64,000 nt of DNA from Mycetocola miduiensis (GTDB lineage Bacteria; Actinomycetota; Actinomycetes; Actinomycetales; Microbacteriaceae), in the NCBI RefSeq assembly GCF_900115155.1, contig NZ_FOVM01000005.1:124001-188000 (forward strand), read 5' to 3'. Within the stretch, counting starts at the first letter, position 1, and each line of letters starts with the position of its first letter. Shown here piece by piece: positions 43,223 to 51,246 of the stretch. A program made the position numbers and the translations under genes. The notes beneath the pieces were generated by a model. That model saw only the letters and a program-made list of their open reading frames with translations. It ran no database searches and had not been told where the DNA came from.

Positions 43223-44377
43223 TCAGCTGACGCTGACAACCGGCGCGCCGACCGAGGTCTCGCTCGCGGGCATCTCTGCGGCGATGCGGTTTGCCTCTTC
43301 GATGAGCGTCGCAACGATCTCCGACTCGGGAACGGTCTTGATGACCTCGCCCTTGACGAAGATCTGGCCCTTGCCGTTCCCGGACGCGACACCGAGGTCC
43401 GCCTCGCGCGCCTCGCCCGGTCCGTTGACGACACATCCCATGACGGCGACGCGGAGCGGGACGGTCATCCCTTCCAGGCCATCGGTCACATCGTTGGCGA
43501 GCTTGTACACATCGACCTGGGCCCGGCCGCAGCTCGGGCACGACACGATCTCGAGCTTGCGCTCACGCAGGTTCAACGATTGCAGGATCTGAAGGCCGAC
43601 CTTGATCTCTTCGGCGGGCGGTGCGCTGAGCGAGACCCGGATCGTGTCTCCGATGCCTTCTGAGAGCAGGATGCCAAAGGCCGTCGCACTCTTGATCGTG
43701 CCCTGGAAGGCGGGACCCGCCTCGGTGACCCCGAGGTGGAGCGGCCAGTCGCCGCGTTCGGCGAGGAGCCGGTAGGCCTTGACCATGACGATCGGGTCAT
43801 TGTGCTTGACCGAGATCTTGAAGTCATGGAAGTCGTGCTCCTCGAACAGGCTCGCCTCCCAGACGGCGCTTTCGACGAGCGCCTCAGGCGTTGCCTTACC
43901 GTACTTCTGCAGCAGGCGCGGGTCGAGGGAGCCGGCGTTGACACCGATGCGGATCGACACGTCTGCGGCCTTGGCGCGACGGGCGATCTCTGCGACCTGG
44001 TCGTCGAACTTGCGGATGTTGCCGGGGTTGACCCGTACCGCCGCGCAACCGGCGTCGATGGCCGCGTAGACGTAATTCGGCTGGAAGTGGATGTCGGCGA
44101 TGACCGGGATCTGGCTCTTCTTTGCGATGATCGGCAGCGCTTCGGCGTCGTCCCGGCTGGGCACGGCCACACGAACGATGTCGCAGCCTGATGCCGTCAG
44201 TTCGGCGATCTGCTGGAGGGTCGCGTTGATGTTCGGAGTCGGCGTCGTGGTCATCGACTGGACGCTCACTGGCGCGTCGCCACCGACGAGGACTTTGCCT
44301 ACCTTGATCTGGCGCGACTTACGTCGCGGAGCGAGGGTCTCGGGGACCTTGGGCATTCCCAAATTTACTGCTGGCAC
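43223..44377 (-). CDS. ispG: 4-hydroxy-3-methylbut-2-en-1-yl diphosphate synthase (GcpE)
   Basis: A 384-residue [4Fe-4S] enzyme of the MEP isoprenoid pathway, converting MEcPP to HMBPP. Landmarks are [48 protein letters not shown] and the cluster-binding C-terminal segment [11 protein letters not shown] with [16 protein letters not shown]. The GTG start is six bases behind TAGGAT, so the gene has its own leaderless promoter inside the end of the preceding remnant. With dxr at 56591 it gives two MEP-pathway genes in the window. Confidence 0.95.
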   Translation of the reverse strand: MPAVNLGMPKVPETLAPRRKSRQIKVGKVLVGGDAPVSVQSMTTTPTPNINATLQQIAELTASGCDIVRVAVPSRDDAEALPIIAKKSQIPVIADIHFQPNYVYAAIDAGCAAVRVNPGNIRKFDDQVAEIARRAKAADVSIRIGVNAGSLDPRLLQKYGKATPEALVESAVWEASLFEEHDFHDFKISVKHNDPIVMVKAYRLLAERGDWPLHLGVTEAGPAFQGTIKSATAFGILLSEGIGDTIRVSLSAPPAEEIKVGLQILQSLNLRERKLEIVSCPSCGRAQVDVYKLANDVTDGLEGMTVPLRVAVMGCVVNGPGEAREADLGVASGNGKGQIFVKGEVIKTVPESEIVATLIEEANRIAAEMPASETSVGAPVVSVS

Positions 44378-44381
44378 AGGA

Positions 44382-44645
44382 TCATCCTACGCCGGGCGTC
44401 CTGTACGGCAGCCGACCGCTCACCCCGGTGATCCGGGCGAGGAGCGCGTCGCGGAACTCAGCCGGGCGCGCAAGGTGCGGAGAGTGACCACACCCGTCGA
44501 AGAGCACCTCGCGAACCTCGCAACCGTTGTCCTGGTAGCGCTCGAGCACCTGTCCGTCCCCCGTATTCTCGCGTTCGAGAATGTTGGCGGCGGGCCTCGG
44601 CATCTTGACCGTTCTCGCCGTGATGCCCGGGAGCAGTGTTGCCAT
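44382..44645 (-). pseudogene. C-terminal remnant of an alpha/beta hydrolase
   Basis: An 87-codon open frame whose second half, LERYQDNGCEVREVLFDGCGHSPHLARPAEF, is the typical end of an alpha/beta-fold hydrolase with the catalytic histidine (GHSPHL). The nucleophile elbow and most of the fold are missing, and the residues after RITG are unrelated. It lies between scoB and ispG on the same strand and probably marks a deleted gene of the CoA-transferase operon. Confidence 0.65.
44384..44389 (-). promoter_or_regulatory. leaderless -10 box of ispG
   Basis: TAGGAT on the minus strand, six bases before the GTG at 44377. Confidence 0.5.
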
Positions 44646-44670
44646 TCTGGACTCCTTCGTCGGTGTGCGA

Positions 44671-45312
44671 TCAGACGCCGACGGCGACCTTGAGCGGTGG
44701 CTCAGTGGCGGCGATGACCTCGTCCACGCTCACCCCGGGGGCCACTTCGACGAGCACGAGCCCGTCAGGGGTGACGTCGATGACGGCCAGGTCGGTGATG
44801 ATGCGGTCGACGACGGCACGGCCGGTGAGTGGCAGTGAGCACTCGTTGACGATCTTCGCCGATCCGTCCTTCGCGACGTGCTCCATCAGCACGATGACGC
44901 GGCCTGCGCCGTGGACGAGGTCCATCGCGCCTCCTGGACCCTTCACGACCTTGCCGGGGATCATCCAGTTGGCGAGGTCGCCGGTGGCGGAAACCTGCAT
45001 GGCGCCGAGGATGGCGGCGTCGATCTTGCCGCCGCGGATCATCGCGAAGCTCAGTGCTGAATCGAAGAAGGCCGTTCCTGGCAGCGTTGTGACCGTTTCT
45101 TTCCCCGCGTTGATGAGGTCGGGATCGACTGCATCCTCCGTCGGGTATGGGCCGACACCGAGGATGCCGTTCTCCGACTGGAGTGTGACCGTCACCCCGT
45201 CCGGCACATAGTTCGGCACCAGGGTGGGCAGGCCGATACCCAGGTTGACGTAGGCGCCGTCGGCCAGTTCCAGAGCGGCGCGGGCGGCCATTTCGTTGCG
45301 GGTGAGTGCCAT
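44671..45312 (-). CDS. scoB: 3-oxoacid CoA-transferase subunit B
   Basis: A 213-residue beta subunit. The catalytic glutamate is in [14 protein letters not shown]; other landmarks are [32 protein letters not shown] and [10 protein letters not shown] at the C-terminus. With subunit A, three bases upstream, it transfers CoA between succinyl-CoA or an acyl-CoA and a 3-oxoacid. The divergent thiolase gene suggests use in the degradation of aromatic (beta-ketoadipate-like) or ketone compounds (inference). Confidence 0.9.
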   Translation of the reverse strand: MALTRNEMAARAALELADGAYVNLGIGLPTLVPNYVPDGVTVTLQSENGILGVGPYPTEDAVDPDLINAGKETVTTLPGTAFFDSALSFAMIRGGKIDAAILGAMQVSATGDLANWMIPGKVVKGPGGAMDLVHGAGRVIVLMEHVAKDGSAKIVNECSLPLTGRAVVDRIITDLAVIDVTPDGLVLVEVAPGVSVDEVIAATEPPLKVAVGV

Positions 45313-45315
45313 GGT

Positions 45316-46095
45316 TCAGCTGCCTTCCGTGGAGCGAACGGTGCGACGTTCGATGCGTTTCTCGATGTCCGGACCGACGTAGAGGACCCGGTGCACGAAG
45401 ACCCCGGGCAGGTGAACGGCATCCGGGTCGATCTCTCCGGGCTCGACGAGCTCTTCCACCTGCGCGATGCAGATCCGGCCGGCCATCGCAGCCAGCGGGG
45501 AGAAGTTGCGGGCGGATTTGTTGAAGACGAGGTTGCCGTGGCGGTCGCCGCGTTCGGCGTGGATGAGGGCGAAGTCGGTCGAAATGGCTTCTTCGAGGAC
45601 AAAGGGTTTCTCCTCGCCGCGCACGGGGAAGTTGCGGACGTCCTTGGGCGGTGAAGCGATCGCGACCCCGCCGGAACCGTCGTAACGCCGCGGCAGCCCG
45701 CCCTCCGCAACCTGAGTGCCCACCCCGGTCTGGGTGAAGAAGGCCGCGATCCCTGACCCGCCCGCCCGCAGTTTCTCGGCGAGCGTGCCCTGGGGCGTCA
45801 GTTCGACCTCGAGTTCGCCCGAGAGGAACTGGCGCTCGAACTCCTTGTTCTCACCGACGTAGGAGGAGGTCATCTTGCGGATCCGGCGGTTCGCCAGCAG
45901 CACCCCGAGTCCCCAGTCGTCGACGCCGCAGTTGTTGCTGACGATCGACAGCTCGTCGCTGCCTTTCTCAAGCAACGCCTCGATGAGGGTCATGGGGTTC
46001 CCGCACAAGCCGAAACCGCCGACGGCGATCGACGATCCGCTCGCGATGTCCGCCACCGCCTCAGCTGCGCTCGCCACTGTCTTGTCCATTGTCAC
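45316..46095 (-). CDS. scoA: 3-oxoacid CoA-transferase subunit A
   Basis: A 259-residue alpha subunit with IASGSSIAVGGFGLCGNPMTLI (the glycine-rich loop near the N-terminus), YVGENKEFERQFLSGELEVELTPQGTLAEKLRAGG and FNKSARNFSPLAA. The frame opens with GTG at 46095, two codons before an ATG at 46089; a GGAGGTG site serves either. It is divergent from the thiolase gene across a 350-base control region. Confidence 0.9.
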   Translation of the reverse strand: MTMDKTVASAAEAVADIASGSSIAVGGFGLCGNPMTLIEALLEKGSDELSIVSNNCGVDDWGLGVLLANRRIRKMTSSYVGENKEFERQFLSGELEVELTPQGTLAEKLRAGGSGIAAFFTQTGVGTQVAEGGLPRRYDGSGGVAIASPPKDVRNFPVRGEEKPFVLEEAISTDFALIHAERGDRHGNLVFNKSARNFSPLAAMAGRICIAQVEELVEPGEIDPDAVHLPGVFVHRVLYVGPDIEKRIERRTVRSTEGS

Positions 46096-46445
46096 CGTCG
46101 CACCTCCGTTGCTGCGTTTGCCGCCAAAAAGCGGCTCTGTTCTGCCAGGATCACCGAGCTAACGCGTGTAATGCCGGCAGCAGCGAGGACCACCTCGTGA
46201 CGGCCTCTCGTGAGTACAAACCTATCGGGTCGTCCATGAGTCTTCGTGGGGCAGCGTGGCACAACATCACCCCGCCCCACGCGCGGATGTCGCCGAGCCA
46301 GGAAGACCACCTCGTTGAACCTCGTGTGGAGTCGACGTAGAGCACGCTCTCGATTTCGGCAGGGGAACACTGGCCGAAATCCGTGTCAAGCTAAGACGAG
46401 GATTCCGCGCGATGAAGCGCGGCGAAACGACGAAGGAGTCCTTCC
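46096..46445. promoter_or_regulatory. divergent control region between scoA and the thiolase gene
   Basis: The region contains an inverted repeat GATTTCGGC (46352-46360) and GCCGAAATC (46373-46381), a good candidate operator 65-95 bases before the thiolase start. GACCACCTCGT occurs twice (near 46189 and 46305). A short open frame on the minus strand (46151-46345) has no recognisable family. Confidence 0.5.
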
Positions 46446-47630
46446 ATGAGTCCGAATGATGTGGTCATCCTGGCCGGAGCCCGCACGCCGCAGGGTCGTT
46501 TGCTCGGCCAGCTTGCGAGTTTCAGCGCGGTCGAGCTCGGGGCGATCGCCCTCAAGGCGGCGCTCGAGCGATCGGGCGTCGACGCATCAGACGTCGACGC
46601 GGTGATCTTCGGCCAGGTGCTGCAGGCAGGGGCCGGGCAGAACCCGGCCAGGCAGACGTCACGCGCGGCCGGGATCGGCTGGGAAGTCCCTGCCGTCACG
46701 ATCAACAAGGTGTGCCTGTCGGGGATCGCCGCTGTGACCGACGCCGCCCGTCTCATCCGCGCCGGTGAGGCATCCGTCGTCGTCGCCGGCGGCCAGGAGT
46801 CGATGACCAACGCACCGCACGTGCTGCCGTCATCCCGGAAAGGCTACAAGTACGGCGAGGTCACGATGGTCGACACGGCCGCCTTCGACGGACTGACGGA
46901 TGCTTTCGACGGTGACTCGATGGGGCTGTCTACCGAGCGGCACAACGGGCCGCTCGGCATCAACCGGGCGGAACAGGACAGGATCGCGCTCGGCTCGCAC
47001 CAGCGCGCCGCCGCCGCGCAGTCCTCCGGCCTGTTCGACGACGAGATCACCCCGGTGAGCGTGCCTTCGCGTCGTGGAGAGCCGACGCTGCTGACGAGCG
47101 ATGAGGGAGTGCGTGGGGACTCGACGATCGAAACCCTCAGCGCGCTGCGTCCGGCCTTCGACAAGGAAGGCACGATCACCGCAGGCAATTCGTCGCCGCT
47201 CAGCGACGGCGCCTGCGCGCTGATCCTCGCTGACCGGTCCTGGGCCGAGGAACGCGGCCTGACCTGGCTGGCTGTCGTCGGAGCATCCGGCTCGGTGGCC
47301 GGTCCTGACAACTCGCTGCACTCGCAGCCATCACGGGCGATCGCGGATGCCCTCAGCAAGTCCGGCTGGACGGCCTCGGAGCTCGACCTGGTCGAGATCA
47401 ACGAAGCCTTCGCCGCGGTGAGCGTGCAGTCGATGCGGGACCTGGAACTCGACGGCGACAAGGTCAATGTGCACGGCGGGGCGATCGCGCTCGGCCACCC
47501 GATCGGAGCGTCGGGGGCGCGGCTTGTGCTTCACGCGGCGCTCGAACTGTCGCGCCGCGGTTCAGGCAAGGCTGCAGCAGCGCTGTGCGGCGGTGGCGGT
47601 CAGGGAGACGCGCTGCTTCTGTCGCGCTAG
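46446..47630 (+). CDS. acetyl-CoA C-acetyltransferase (thiolase)
   Basis: A 394-residue thiolase. Three signatures are visible: the nucleophilic cysteine in TINKVCLSGIAAV (about residue 88), GGQESM with the thiolase loop, and NVHGGAIALGHPIGASGAR with the histidine, followed by ALCGGGGQGDA with the second active cysteine. It cleaves or condenses acetoacetyl-CoA or 3-ketoadipyl-CoA. GAAGGAG precedes the ATG. It pairs functionally with the divergent CoA transferase. Confidence 0.93.
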   Translation: MSPNDVVILAGARTPQGRLLGQLASFSAVELGAIALKAALERSGVDASDVDAVIFGQVLQAGAGQNPARQTSRAAGIGWEVPAVTINKVCLSGIAAVTDAARLIRAGEASVVVAGGQESMTNAPHVLPSSRKGYKYGEVTMVDTAAFDGLTDAFDGDSMGLSTERHNGPLGINRAEQDRIALGSHQRAAAAQSSGLFDDEITPVSVPSRRGEPTLLTSDEGVRGDSTIETLSALRPAFDKEGTITAGNSSPLSDGACALILADRSWAEERGLTWLAVVGASGSVAGPDNSLHSQPSRAIADALSKSGWTASELDLVEINEAFAAVSVQSMRDLELDGDKVNVHGGAIALGHPIGASGARLVLHAALELSRRGSGKAAAALCGGGGQGDALLLSR

Positions 47631-47648
47631 GTGGTGGGCAAGCTTTCG

Positions 47649-47706
47649 TTCCGGTGACGCTTGAGCACCGAATGATGCCTCATTCGGTGTCTTGGCGTCA
47701 CTGGAA
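47649..47706. repeat. 58-base near-symmetrical palindrome downstream of the thiolase gene
   Basis: TTCC-G-GTGACGC, 5 bases, CACCGAATGA, loop TGCC, TCATTCGGTG, 5 bases, GCGTCAC-T-GGAA. There are 21 Watson-Crick pairs with one G-T and a five-base internal loop. It starts 18 bases after the thiolase stop. No T run follows, so it is not a classical terminator. Confidence 0.75.
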
Positions 47707-47729
47707 CCACGTCGCTGGCGGAGCTCAGC

Positions 47730-47924
47730 TCACCGGGACGTCGATCCGGCCGGCCTCCGTCGGCCCGCCACATCCGCCGCATTGCCGGTAAGCGATATCC
47801 GCACGGTGCTGATGTAGCCGATGGCAGGACACGCGACGAACCCGCCACCGGTACATCCCGTTGTGGCGAGGCCCAGCAGGGCGACCGCCCCGAGCCACCA
47901 CCGCTGCCTTCGATCCGTGCCCAT
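47730..47924 (-). pseudogene. truncated lipoprotein gene
   Basis: The 64-codon frame encodes a lipoprotein signal with the lipobox TTGC (Cys24), followed by GGGFVACPAIGYISTVRISLTGN. This looks like the N-terminus of a family of short actinobacterial surface lipoproteins. After GNAADV it turns into an arginine-rich run and stops. The expected cysteine-containing continuation is absent in all frames over the next 100 bases. I judge it decayed; a real very short lipoprotein is the alternative. Confidence 0.5.
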
Positions 47925-48003
47925 GCGTTCGACACTCCCACATCCGCTCGGACCGGTGAACGCCGCCCGTGAATTCGTTGTCGATCGGTTACGTCCCCCG
48001 CAC

Positions 48004-48040
48004 AAAAAATCGGGCCTGCCGGAAGCCGGCAGACCCGATT
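48004..48040 (-). terminator. rho-independent terminator of budC
   Basis: AATCGGG-C-CTGCCGG, loop AAG, CCGGCAG-A-CCCGATT (48008-48040). On the minus strand a run of six T follows. It lies about 33 bases beyond the budC stop. Confidence 0.85.
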
Positions 48041-48072
48041 CGGCGGCTCTGGCGCGAACGCCAGTGCTGGGC

Positions 48073-48858
48073 CTAGTTGTAGAGCATTCCGCCGTCGACG
48101 AGCAGGACCTGGCCGGTGACGTAGTCGGAGTCGGGGCCGGCGAAGAACGAGACGACCTTCGCGACATCCTCAGGCGTTTCGATCCGGCCGAGGGCGATCC
48201 CGTCGACGTTCTCCTTGAGGTTCTGGCCGAGAGGCTTGCCGTTGATCTTGCTCAGCTCGGCATCGATGAGCTCCCACATGCCCGTGCCGACGATACCCGG
48301 AGCGTACGCGTTGACCGTGATTCCCTTCGGGGCGAGCTCCTGGGCCGCGGCCTGCGTGAATCCGCGAACCGCGAACTTCGATGCCGAGTAGGCGCTCAGG
48401 ATCGGGAAGCCCTGGATGGCCGCGATCGAAGCGGCTGAGATGATCTTGCCACCGTGCCCGAGTTCCTCGAACTTCGCGGCTGCTGCCTGGATGCCCCAGA
48501 CGACGCTGTTGACGTTGATCTGGAAGATCTTATTGAGCTCGTCCTCGGTGATATCGAGCAACGGCTTGACCTGCGCGATGCCTGCGTTGTTGACGATGAC
48601 GTCGAATCCACCGAGCTTCTCGGCTGCGGTGTCGACGGCAGCGACGACATCCTCGCGCTTGGACACGTCGGCTGTCACGAATGCCGCCTTGCGGCCGAGG
48701 GCCTCGATCTCGGCGACAACCCCCAGACCCTTGTCCTTTTGGAAATCGAGGTCGGCGACGGCGACATCGAAGCCGTCCTGAGCGAGCCGCAGTGCGATTC
48801 CGCGGCCGATTCCCTGTCCTGCACCGGTGACCAGTGCGACCTTGTTCTCAACAGTCAT
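48073..48858 (-). CDS. budC: acetoin reductase (SDR family, (S)-acetoin forming diacetyl reductase)
   Basis: A 261-residue short-chain dehydrogenase with TGAGQGIGRGIA, NNAGIAQ, the catalytic Ser-Tyr-Lys set (AASIAAIQ, YSASK) and the C-terminal segment MWELIDAELSKINGKPLGQ, which is specific for acetoin/diacetyl reductases. It interconverts diacetyl, acetoin and 2,3-butanediol with NAD(H). AAGGAG lies just before the ATG, and a strong terminator closes this single-gene unit. Confidence 0.9.
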   Translation of the reverse strand: MTVENKVALVTGAGQGIGRGIALRLAQDGFDVAVADLDFQKDKGLGVVAEIEALGRKAAFVTADVSKREDVVAAVDTAAEKLGGFDVIVNNAGIAQVKPLLDITEDELNKIFQINVNSVVWGIQAAAAKFEELGHGGKIISAASIAAIQGFPILSAYSASKFAVRGFTQAAAQELAPKGITVNAYAPGIVGTGMWELIDAELSKINGKPLGQNLKENVDGIALGRIETPEDVAKVVSFFAGPDSDYVTGQVLLVDGGMLYN

Positions 48859-49023
48859 GATTACTCCTTGCTCTTGAGGCAGTGCGTCCCCTGTGGCGAT
48901 TCACCGCTCGACGGTTTGGAGCCGCAGCTGCAACCCCTCACGTTGAGTACAACCGATTGCGAGCAGAACTATTTCCATTCGAATGCATAAACTCCGTACC
49001 GCGAGCCCGGGCGCGGATGCCCG

Positions 49024-49083
49024 CGCGGGTGTTCCGGTGTCGCGCGGGTGAAAAAACACCCGCACCCGGCAAAAACACCCGCG
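49024..49083. repeat. nested palindrome with A/T runs downstream of the S9A peptidase gene
   Basis: The outer arms are CGCGGGTGTT (49024-49033) and AACACCCGCG (49074-49083). CCGG occurs on both sides. The inner hairpin is GCGGGTG (49044-49050), AAAAAA, CACCCGC (49057-49063). It lies 27 bases after the peptidase stop on the minus strand and could end its transcript. Confidence 0.6.
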
Positions 49084-49109
49084 ACAGGGTGGGCGACGAC
49101 GGCCGGCGG

Positions 49110-51152
49110 TCAGGCGAGGCGTTCGGCGAGGAACCGATACGCGAGCGCCGACATCCGGGCGGCCTGCTCGTTCGTGGCCGCTCCCCCGTGCCCGCCTTCG
49201 ATGTTCTCGTAGTAGGTCACGTCGCACCCCGCGTCGAGCATCCGTGCTGCCATCTTGCGAGCGTGCCCCGGGTGCACCCGATCGTCACGGGTGGAGGTCG
49301 TGAACAGCACGGGCGGGTACCTGCGCGACGGGTCAAACTGGTGGTACGGCGAGAACGTGCGGAGGTATGCCCACTGCTCAGGGTCGTCCGGGTCGCCGTA
49401 CTCCGCCATCCACGATGCCCCGGCAAGCAGGCGGGAGTAGCGGCGCATGTCGAGCAGCGGCACCTGGCAGACCACGGCACCGAACAGTTCCGGGTATCGG
49501 GTGAGCATATTGCCGGTGAGCAGGCCGCCGTTCGATCCGCCCTGAATTCCGAGGTGCTTGGGCGTGGTGATGCCGCGGGCGACGAGGTCCCTGGCCACAG
49601 CGGCGAAGTCCTCGTACGCGCGGGAACGGTTCTCTTTCAACGCGGCCTGGTGCCAGGTCGGACCGTACTCACCGCCGCCACGGATGTTCGCGACGGCATA
49701 GGCGCCACCGCTCTCGAGCCAGGCCCTGCCGAGCGTGCCGGAGTACGTGGGAGTGAGCGAGATCTCGAACCCGCCGTAGCCGTACAGCAGCGTCGGCGTC
49801 GATCCGTCCAGAGCAGCATCGGTGCGGCGAACCACGAAGTACGGCACCCGCGTGCCGTCGTCGGAGATCGCGAAGTACTGCTCGATCGAGAGGCCGGCCG
49901 TATCGAAAAAAGACGGCTGGGCCTTCAGCACGACGGGCAGTGCACCGCCCTGGCCGACGGTCGCGATCGACAGGGTGGTCGGCGTGAGGTAGTCGGTTGA
50001 GATCACCCAGACGAGGTCGTTCTCGTCAGGGTCGACAGCCGAAACCTGGACAGTCCCAAACGCGGGGGCGCCGGGGAATTCATCGCGGCGCCACTTGGCA
50101 TCCGTCGGCGTGAGCACCCGGATGCGGCTCTTCACGTCGTCGAGGACGGTGAGGACGAGGTGGTCACGGGTCCAGGTCGCGCCGGCCAGAGACGTGGTCG
50201 GCGTCGGCTCGAAGACGACCTCGAACGACCGGTCGCCTGCCAGGAAGCCGTCGAAATCGGCGGCGAGCAGCGAACCGGCACGGTAGGTGGTCTCGTCGAC
50301 GGTCCAGCCGTCGCGGAGTTCGATCAGCAGCCAGGAGCGCGAGTAGCCGATCTCCGCCGAATCGGGCACATCGATCCGTTGCGGTTCGCCGTCGACGAGG
50401 ACGAACACCTCGGACGTGTAGAAGGTGGGTGCGCGCCAGTAGAAGTCGCGGATGTAGCCGGGTGTGTGGCTGCGGAACGCGCGCACCGACACATCCGACT
50501 CGTTCCCTTCGAAGACGATCTCGGAGGACTCGATCGGTGTCCCCCTGCGCCAACGGCGGGCGATCCGCGGGTACCCGGATTTCGTCAGCGACCCTTCCCC
50601 GAGTTCTGAGCATAGGTATACCGTGTCGTCGTCGATCCAGCCGAGTCCGCCTTTGGCCTCCGGGCGGAAGAAACCGCCGTCTTCCTCGGGAACGAAACGG
50701 AGGGTCTCGAGGTCGAACTCGCGCGTGACATCCGCATCCGATCCGCCGTGCGAGAGGTCGATCAGCGCTTTGCGGTACCCGGGGCGGAGGACGCTCGCGC
50801 CGTGCCAGACCCAATCCTCCCCTTCGGCCTTGTTAAGGGCATCGATATCGAGGACCGTCTGCCACGCCGGCTCTGCTGTGCGGTATTCCGCGAGCGTGGT
50901 GCGACGCCAGAGCCCGCGCTGGTGTGCTGCGTCCGTCCAGAAGTTGTAGTAGTACTCACCGATCTTCTGAACGAACGGGAGTTTCGCATCGGAGTCGAGG
51001 ACCTCGCGGATCGCCCGCTCGGTGCCGGTGAACGCGTCGGAGGCGGCCAGGCCGTTGAGGGTCTCGGCGTTGCGCGCCCGAACCCAGTCCAGCGCCGCAT
51101 CGCTGTCGACGTCTTCGAGCCAGAGGTACGGGTCACGTTCGTCGACGGTCAT
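49110..51152 (-). CDS. prolyl oligopeptidase family serine peptidase (S9A)
   Basis: A 680-residue peptidase. The N-terminal ERDPYLWLEDVDSDAALDWVRARNAETL opens the propeller, which runs to about residue 400. The hydrolase domain has the nucleophile in QGGSNGG (about 535), the acidic residue near TRDDRVHP and the histidine in EGGHGG. It differs from the oligopeptidase B at 3416 in nucleophile context (GGSNGG against GGSAGG) and is closer to prolyl endopeptidases. TAGGCT lies seven bases before the ATG, so the mRNA is leaderless. It is divergent from the PLP decarboxylase. Confidence 0.9.
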   Translation of the reverse strand: MTVDERDPYLWLEDVDSDAALDWVRARNAETLNGLAASDAFTGTERAIREVLDSDAKLPFVQKIGEYYYNFWTDAAHQRGLWRRTTLAEYRTAEPAWQTVLDIDALNKAEGEDWVWHGASVLRPGYRKALIDLSHGGSDADVTREFDLETLRFVPEEDGGFFRPEAKGGLGWIDDDTVYLCSELGEGSLTKSGYPRIARRWRRGTPIESSEIVFEGNESDVSVRAFRSHTPGYIRDFYWRAPTFYTSEVFVLVDGEPQRIDVPDSAEIGYSRSWLLIELRDGWTVDETTYRAGSLLAADFDGFLAGDRSFEVVFEPTPTTSLAGATWTRDHLVLTVLDDVKSRIRVLTPTDAKWRRDEFPGAPAFGTVQVSAVDPDENDLVWVISTDYLTPTTLSIATVGQGGALPVVLKAQPSFFDTAGLSIEQYFAISDDGTRVPYFVVRRTDAALDGSTPTLLYGYGGFEISLTPTYSGTLGRAWLESGGAYAVANIRGGGEYGPTWHQAALKENRSRAYEDFAAVARDLVARGITTPKHLGIQGGSNGGLLTGNMLTRYPELFGAVVCQVPLLDMRRYSRLLAGASWMAEYGDPDDPEQWAYLRTFSPYHQFDPSRRYPPVLFTTSTRDDRVHPGHARKMAARMLDAGCDVTYYENIEGGHGGAATNEQAARMSALAYRFLAERLA

Positions 51153-51159
51153 GAATTCA

Positions 51160-51165
51160 AGCCTA
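51160..51165 (-). promoter_or_regulatory. leaderless -10 box of the S9A peptidase
   Basis: TAGGCT on the minus strand, seven bases before the ATG at 51152. Confidence 0.5.
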
Positions 51166-51233
51166 GAAGGCTGCGGGGCGCTCTCCCGCGACGGCCTCCA
51201 TCGCGGGGGCTGTTCGGCGGGGACCCCAAGGTC

Positions 51234-51239
51234 TAGCCT
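51234..51239 (+). promoter_or_regulatory. leaderless -10 box of the PLP decarboxylase
   Basis: TAGCCT seven bases before the GTG at 51247. It decides this start over longer frames. Confidence 0.55.
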
Positions 51240-51246
51240 TCTTCCT

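Noticed and set aside
46151-46345. 64-codon frame on the minus strand upstream of scoA
   Set aside because: No family, no ribosome site; it lies in a control region with repeats.
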